Source: Paenibacillus rhizovicinus (GTDB lineage: Bacteria; Bacillota; Bacilli; Paenibacillales; Paenibacillaceae). Taken from it: a DNA stretch of 64,000 nucleotides. A program made the translations under genes and the position numbers. The notes beneath the pieces were generated by a model. The model was not told where the DNA came from. It ran no database searches and saw nothing but the letters and a program-made list of their open reading frames with translations. Below, piece after piece: positions 59,590-64,000 of the stretch. How positions within the stretch are numbered: position 1 is the stretch's first letter; each line of letters starts with the position of its first letter. Where the stretch lies: NCBI RefSeq assembly GCF_010365285.1, contig NZ_CP048286.1, positions 6,808,001 to 6,872,000 of the forward strand. The letters run 5' to 3'.

Positions 59590-62500
59590 CTACAGACGAC
59601 CCATCCCGAACAGCGCGTTCGCGACAAAGGCGAGATCGATGGCATCGATGACGCCATCGCCGTTCATATCCAGCCGCGCGTTATAGGCAGCCGGCTTGTT
59701 GTAGGCGGACGCGATCGCAATCAAATCGCCGATATTGACGCCGTCGCCGGTATTGGCGAGATCCGCGTTTGCGGACCGGACGCCAACCGTCAGATCGGCG
59801 GAGGCGATGCCCGTCGAAGCGTCGAGCATCGATACGCTGCTTCCTTGCTTGAGCGCGATCTGGCCGGGCTGCGCCGTGCCGATGGCTTTGAATGCAAGGA
59901 CCAGGAGCGGCAGCGTCCCGGATTTGCCTTGGTCCGGAGCCGTCAAGCTGCCGGCAATCAATTGACTGCCTGCGGAACCGCTCGCCGTCAATTCGATTTC
60001 ATTGTCCGCCGCGAACTGCGGAGCAGCGTGAAAGCCGGTCAGTTCGAATTGGTTCGGATCGTAGCCGATGCCCAGTCGGAAGCCATTCACGTCCGAAGCG
60101 CCGTTGTCGGTGACGGTCACCTCGAACGATTCTCCGATAGCGACTAATGGTTTAGAAGCGGTTAACGCGAACGTTTCGGCCGATGATGGAGCCGAGACCT
60201 GAACGGTGAGCGGATCGCTTGGCTGCGACGCGTTACCCGCCGCGTCGATCGCTTTGACCGTGAAGGCGTGCGCAGAGCCGGTTTGCAAATTCGAAACGGT
60301 ATAGGACGCGGACGTTATCGTATCCGTGTTCAGTTTATCCGTGCCATCGTAAACATCGTATCCGACTACCCCGACATTGTCGGCAGGAGCCGTCCATGCC
60401 AACGCGACGGAAGTTGCGTCTTGGCTTGTGACCGTTAGCCCTGTCGGCATGCCCGGCGCTTCCGTATCCGTGACTGCCGGCGTGACGCTTGCAAAGCTTG
60501 TGCCGACGCGAAGCTCGTCGACGGAACCGGTTCCGGGATTATCGCCCGTATAGAAGTTCATCGCCCGGAACGTCAAGCTGCCGGTCGATTCGGCCTGCGC
60601 GTCGTCGGTCGCGGGCTCAGCGCCTGCAAGACTGGCGGGGTTGACGTACAAGCTTACCCGATTCGTGCTGCCGAGCTCGACCTTCGCCACAAGCAGCGTG
60701 GCTTCGCCGGGTACGACCGGCTTGGTCGTCTGTACGATCTGATTCCCCAGCTTCAAGGACCAGTAACGAGCGCCGTTCGATTTCGAAGGCTCCCCGTAGA
60801 AACCGGCCGAAAGATAATTCGTGACAATATCCCCGAAGCCGACCCATAGATTCAAATCCGTGGAGATATCATAGCGGACGAGCGCGCTGTAATACAGCGT
60901 CGTGCCCGGCTTGCCGATTTTACCGTCCACCGCATAATCTTTGAAGGTATCGTCGCGATCGAGATCGCGGTAGGCAGTCAAATAATGCGATCCGCCCACG
61001 GCATGCAGTCCGGATTGCTCAAGCAGGGGATAGCTCAGCGGATGTTCGGCCGCCGCGTTATAACCGGGAATGTCGGTATTCCCGTTCTGCACCTGCCACG
61101 GCTCTCTCCAACCGAAGCCGTCCGCTGCTCCTTGCAAGGCGCCTGCCGGCATATCGAATGGCGAGTAGGCGAGCAATGCGCCATTGCCGCTCCCATCGGT
61201 CGTCGTCGTGACCGAGACCGGGCTGCTGGCGGAAGACGCATTGCCGGCAGCATCCAAGGCGATGACTGTAAAGACGTAAGCGGTAGAAGGAGCAAGCGCC
61301 GTTACTTGGAAGCTGGTCGATGTCACCGGCTGGGCGTTGACTTTGGTTGCGCCATTGTAAACATCGTAGCCAGTTACGCCCACATTGTCCGTCGAAGCCG
61401 TCCAGGTCAGCGTGACCGCATTCGCGGTCGGCTGACCGGCTTGAACGTTGGATGGTGCGCTAGGCGCCTCCGTATCCCCGTTTGCCGGCTCTGGTACATA
61501 TGGAGACAAATTGGCGCCGGGTATGACTGTAATGTCGGAAATCCCCGGGCCGGTCCAGCCAACGGACAAATTGTCGCCGCCGCCTCCTTCTTTGTACAGC
61601 GCTTCGATGTAATATTTGGTGCCTGCAGTCAAGGTCACGGCCGCCGATTGCTGCGAAGGCAGTTTGGTCCATTCTCCTGGAGCCGTGTAGCTGTTAACGG
61701 AAGCGATCTTCTGTTTATTCGCCGGATCGTCGCTGGTGCTGAGCCACAGCTCGCTGTTGTCGTCGGAAGCAATGTAGAAGGTATAATCGCCGGATTGCGA
61801 CGGCGTGACATACCCGCGTACCCGTGCGGCGTAATTGTCGTTCCAGTCCGTCGACGCTTGGAAGGAACTGAGCAGGTCTTTGCCGGTCGGCGGCGTATCC
61901 AGCGGGATGTCCGAGACCGAGGATCCCGGTACATTCAGCCAATATTCGCGGACGATGCCGTTGCCGCCGTTCTTCGTGCGCACGCTGGCAGGCGAGCTGG
62001 CCGCCGATTCGTTACCCGCGCCGTCGATTGCTTTAACGGTAAACGTATAGTTGGAGGCGGGTACTAGGCCTGTCGCCGTGTAAGAAGCCGAAGCAATCAC
62101 GGCCGCATTCAGCTTCTCGGCACCGGCATAGACATCATAGCCCATCACGCCGACATTGTCCGTTGAGGCCGTCCACTGCAGGCTGACCGTGCCGTCGTCG
62201 TTGGCGGTTGCCGTCACGCCGGTCGGAACGGTCGGCGGCTCGGAATCGTCGGATGGCGCGGCAAGCGTTTCGTCGCTGTACAGCGTCGCGATGCTGTTTG
62301 CCGGCAGCAGCAGCTGGCCGTCCGTTACATCCGCTTGGCGCTCGAACGAGCGTCCTTGCGAGGACAGGTCGTACGTATAGGTATCCGGGAGCTCCGAGCC
62401 TTGCAGCGAGACGAGCCGCGCTTCCGATCCCGTGTTGATCAGCACTGTCGTAAGCTTGTGAGCGGCCGGGTCTTCGAAGGCCAGACTCAGCACATCTTCC

Positions 62501-64000
62501 GCCTGCGAATTCGCGCCGATACGGGTCATGCCCGGTTGAATGTGTTTATAGAACTGTTTGGAAACCGCATAAAGCGGGTTCGGCTGCCCGTTCGTGTTGA
62601 AATTGTCGCCCATGCTCCAGAACACCCAGGCGCTGGCGTCTCCATAATAGAGCGCTTGATAGATATTGGCCGCCAGAATCATGCCGCCCTCCCATGTGCC
62701 GGGCATGCCGGACGTTTCGGTCATCCAGCGTGTCTTCGCAGGCGATTGGAGGGAGAGGGACTTGATCAGCTTCCAGCCGTCGGCTCCGGGGCCGCCTACG
62801 TGAATGCCGTCGGCATCGTAGTTGTGCACGGCGAAAATATCGACGTACTTAGCGGCTTCCGGATCGGCGTTGATCGCATTGACGTAATCCGCTAGATGGT
62901 TTTGCTGAATGAGCGCTTCCGGCATGAAGATTTTGGTCGTCAATCCTTCCGCGCGGAACAAGGGACCGACGACTTTGATCAAGTCGCGATACTGCGTCGG
63001 CGATACTTGAGCGGATGCGTACGGCTCATTGAATTCCGGCTCGTTCTGCAGGCTGATGCCGTACAAATCGATGCCGGCTTTCTCCTTGATCGTCTTGACG
63101 ATCGCGACGAGCTCTTCCGCGTACTCTTTGTAATAAATCGGATCGATGACATTGTCCGTCGCCCAATTCTGCGCGCTGACCCATTTGTTCTTCTTCAGCC
63201 ACCAGGCAGGGGACCACATCGTCAAAATAAACTTGTCGACGCTCGTTTCCTCCTTGAAGGCTTTCATCGTACGCCACGGCACGGCATCCGTATTGAACGC
63301 GGCATAGTTCGTCACGTTCGGATCGCTGTTGTCGTTGACCGGCTCGAAATCGTTATCGATGACGCCGAAACGCGCGATCGTAACGCCCAAATCATTGGCC
63401 ATCTGCACGTATTGCTCGGTCTTGGCCGGTTGGTCGTCAGCCGAGACGAATCCGCCCATGCCGTCCATCGTCTGGAACGTGCGGGCACGATTGAGGGTAA
63501 CGGTAACCGGCGACAAGGCGCCCGTATCCAATACCGTTACCTTGAAGGTCTTCACGATAGACGCCGAACCGCTGGCGGAAGCCGTCACGGTAATGACCGC
63601 GCTGCCGGTTGCGCCGGAGGCCGGCGTGAACGACAGGGAGGACGCGCCGCCCGCTACCGGCGCAACGACAGGATTCGGAATGAGCGAAGGATTGTCGCTG
63701 ACCGCCGTGACGGTTACCGCTTCGTTGTCGCCTGCGCCGTTGCCGAGTCCTGTTAAGGCGATGGATTGAGCGCCGGCATCCCGCGGCAGCGTCTTGTCCG
63801 GCAAATCGTTAAGCGTAGCCGAGATCGGCGGCTTATCGGCTTCGTTGCCGACTTTGAAATCATCGAAGTAGAAGGTGCCCTGCCAATTGGACTCGCCCGG
63901 CGCGAACGTCCACATGATGGCGGTGATGCGCGTCGGGTCCAGCTTGCTGCCGTCGCCTGCGTTGAAATGTCCATTGAAATCATATTCGTATTGCGTCATA
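59590..64000 (-). CDS. Giant secreted GH30 glycanase with FN3, PA14, cohesin and dockerin modules (5' end outside window)
   Basis: At least 1,469 residues, open to the window edge. Order from the cut N-terminus: the end of a carbohydrate-binding-like module (GTFYFDDFKVG); an Ig-like domain (about 55-157); and a GH30 barrel (about 161-585) with putative acid/base Glu near 319 in ISLQNEPEF and nucleophile near 427 in WMTETSGMPG. Then come FN3 (about 590-672), PA14 (about 682-837, TFYIASDDNSELWLS), FN3 (845-933), a LamG-like region (942-1170), FN3 (1181-1268), a cohesin domain (about 1279-1405) and a type I dockerin (1410-1469, MNGDGVIDAIDLAFVANALF). It probably cuts a plant beta-glycan such as xylan or galactan. 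Confidence 0.93.
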   Translation of the reverse strand, partial: MTQYEYDFNGHFNAGDGSKLDPTRITAIMWTFAPGESNWQGTFYFDDFKVGNEADKPPISATLNDLPDKTLPRDAGAQSIALTGLGNGAGDNEAVTVTAVSDNPSLIPNPVVAPVAGGASSLSFTPASGATGSAVITVTASASGSASIVKTFKVTVLDTGALSPVTVTLNRARTFQTMDGMGGFVSADDQPAKTEQYVQMANDLGVTIARFGVIDNDFEPVNDNSDPNVTNYAAFNTDAVPWRTMKAFKEETSVDKFILTMWSPAWWLKKNKWVSAQNWATDNVIDPIYYKEYAEELVAIVKTIKEKAGIDLYGISLQNEPEFNEPYASAQVSPTQYRDLIKVVGPLFRAEGLTTKIFMPEALIQQNHLADYVNAINADPEAAKYVDIFAVHNYDADGIHVGGPGADGWKLIKSLSLQSPAKTRWMTETSGMPGTWEGGMILAANIYQALYYGDASAWVFWSMGDNFNTNGQPNPLYAVSKQFYKHIQPGMTRIGANSQAEDVLSLAFEDPAAHKLTTVLINTGSEARLVSLQGSELPDTYTYDLSSQGRSFERQADVTDGQLLLPANSIATLYSDETLAAPSDDSEPPTVPTGVTATANDDGTVSLQWTASTDNVGVMGYDVYAGAEKLNAAVIASASYTATGLVPASNYTFTVKAIDGAGNESAASSPASVRTKNGGNGIVREYWLNVPGSSVSDIPLDTPPTGKDLLSSFQASTDWNDNYAARVRGYVTPSQSGDYTFYIASDDNSELWLSTSDDPANKQKIASVNSYTAPGEWTKLPSQQSAAVTLTAGTKYYIEALYKEGGGGDNLSVGWTGPGISDITVIPGANLSPYVPEPANGDTEAPSAPSNVQAGQPTANAVTLTWTASTDNVGVTGYDVYNGATKVNAQPVTSTSFQVTALAPSTAYVFTVIALDAAGNASSASSPVSVTTTTDGSGNGALLAYSPFDMPAGALQGAADGFGWREPWQVQNGNTDIPGYNAAAEHPLSYPLLEQSGLHAVGGSHYLTAYRDLDRDDTFKDYAVDGKIGKPGTTLYYSALVRYDISTDLNLWVGFGDIVTNYLSAGFYGEPSKSNGARYWSLKLGNQIVQTTKPVVPGEATLLVAKVELGSTNRVSLYVNPASLAGAEPATDDAQAESTGSLTFRAMNFYTGDNPGTGSVDELRVGTSFASVTPAVTDTEAPGMPTGLTVTSQDATSVALAWTAPADNVGVVGYDVYDGTDKLNTDTITSASYTVSNLQTGSAHAFTVKAIDAAGNASQPSDPLTVQVSAPSSAETFALTASKPLVAIGESFEVTVTDNGASDVNGFRLGIGYDPNQFELTGFHAAPQFAADNEIELTASGSAGSQLIAGSLTAPDQGKSGTLPLLVLAFKAIGTAQPGQIALKQGSSVSMLDASTGIASADLTVGVRSANADLANTGDGVNIGDLIAIASAYNKPAAYNARLDMNGDGVIDAIDLAFVANALFGMGRL

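Noticed and set aside
1..64000. Search by eye for CRISPR arrays, tRNA or rRNA genes and prophage modules
   Set aside because: No regularly spaced repeats, tRNA-like cloverleaf ends, rRNA signatures or phage structural genes were seen.

Overview
The window looks like a chromosomal segment of a Paenibacillaceae bacterium (Paenibacillus/Cohnella-like Firmicute). The reasons are mid-50s GC coding sequence with strong AGGAGG ribosome binding sites, a T-box leader before proS, and two YesM-type histidine kinase plus AraC-type response regulator pairs, each beside LplB/YtcP-type sugar ABC transporters. Sporulation-type cell-wall enzymes and a very large secreted polysaccharide-degrading enzyme fit as well. 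This assignment is inference from gene content; no rRNA, tRNA or CRISPR array is visible.

Left part (1-22.9 kb): mostly single housekeeping and accessory genes. It runs from a partial SgrR-like regulator, a DUF4173 membrane protein and T-box/proS, through a MerR regulator with its SDR target, two decayed genes (an RCC1/copper-amine-oxidase-type protein and a GNAT acetyltransferase) and a MITE-like repeat, to a XerS-type recombinase and an endonuclease/exonuclease/phosphatase protein. Next come a YtrA-type GntR/ABC operon behind a palindromic operator, a SleB-type hydrolase, an Ig-repeat secreted protein, Nudix, NlpC/P60, MsrAB, glycerate kinase, a TIM-barrel hydrolase-like protein, MarR and several small genes.

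Middle (23-30.3 kb): an APH-like kinase, a YhgE/Pip-type membrane protein, a MerR-MFS-EamA efflux cluster and a small membrane protein.

30.5-43.9 kb: a carbohydrate locus. A response regulator, a histidine kinase and a first solute-binding lipoprotein are followed by two permeases, a second closely similar solute-binding lipoprotein, a GH35 beta-galactosidase and a GH29 alpha-L-fucosidase. The simplest reading is sensing, import and intracellular trimming of a galactose- and fucose-decorated oligosaccharide. A second sensor/regulator/binding-protein/permease set lies at 51.6-58.6 kb. On the opposite strand at the right edge is a giant secreted GH30 enzyme with FN3, PA14, cohesin and dockerin modules, cut by the window end.

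44-51.5 kb: an accessory zone. It holds YmaF, GNAT, TPR and PH-domain genes, an IS1182-like element that appears to have inserted into and duplicated a bidirectional terminator, a DUF1904 gene with an 18-bp palindromic operator, and one strikingly AT-rich gene whose product resembles the DUF4263/Shedu nuclease domain. That gene is the best candidate here for a horizontally acquired defence function. A LysM protein, a frameshifted alpha/beta hydrolase and a Cys-rich CWC protein follow.
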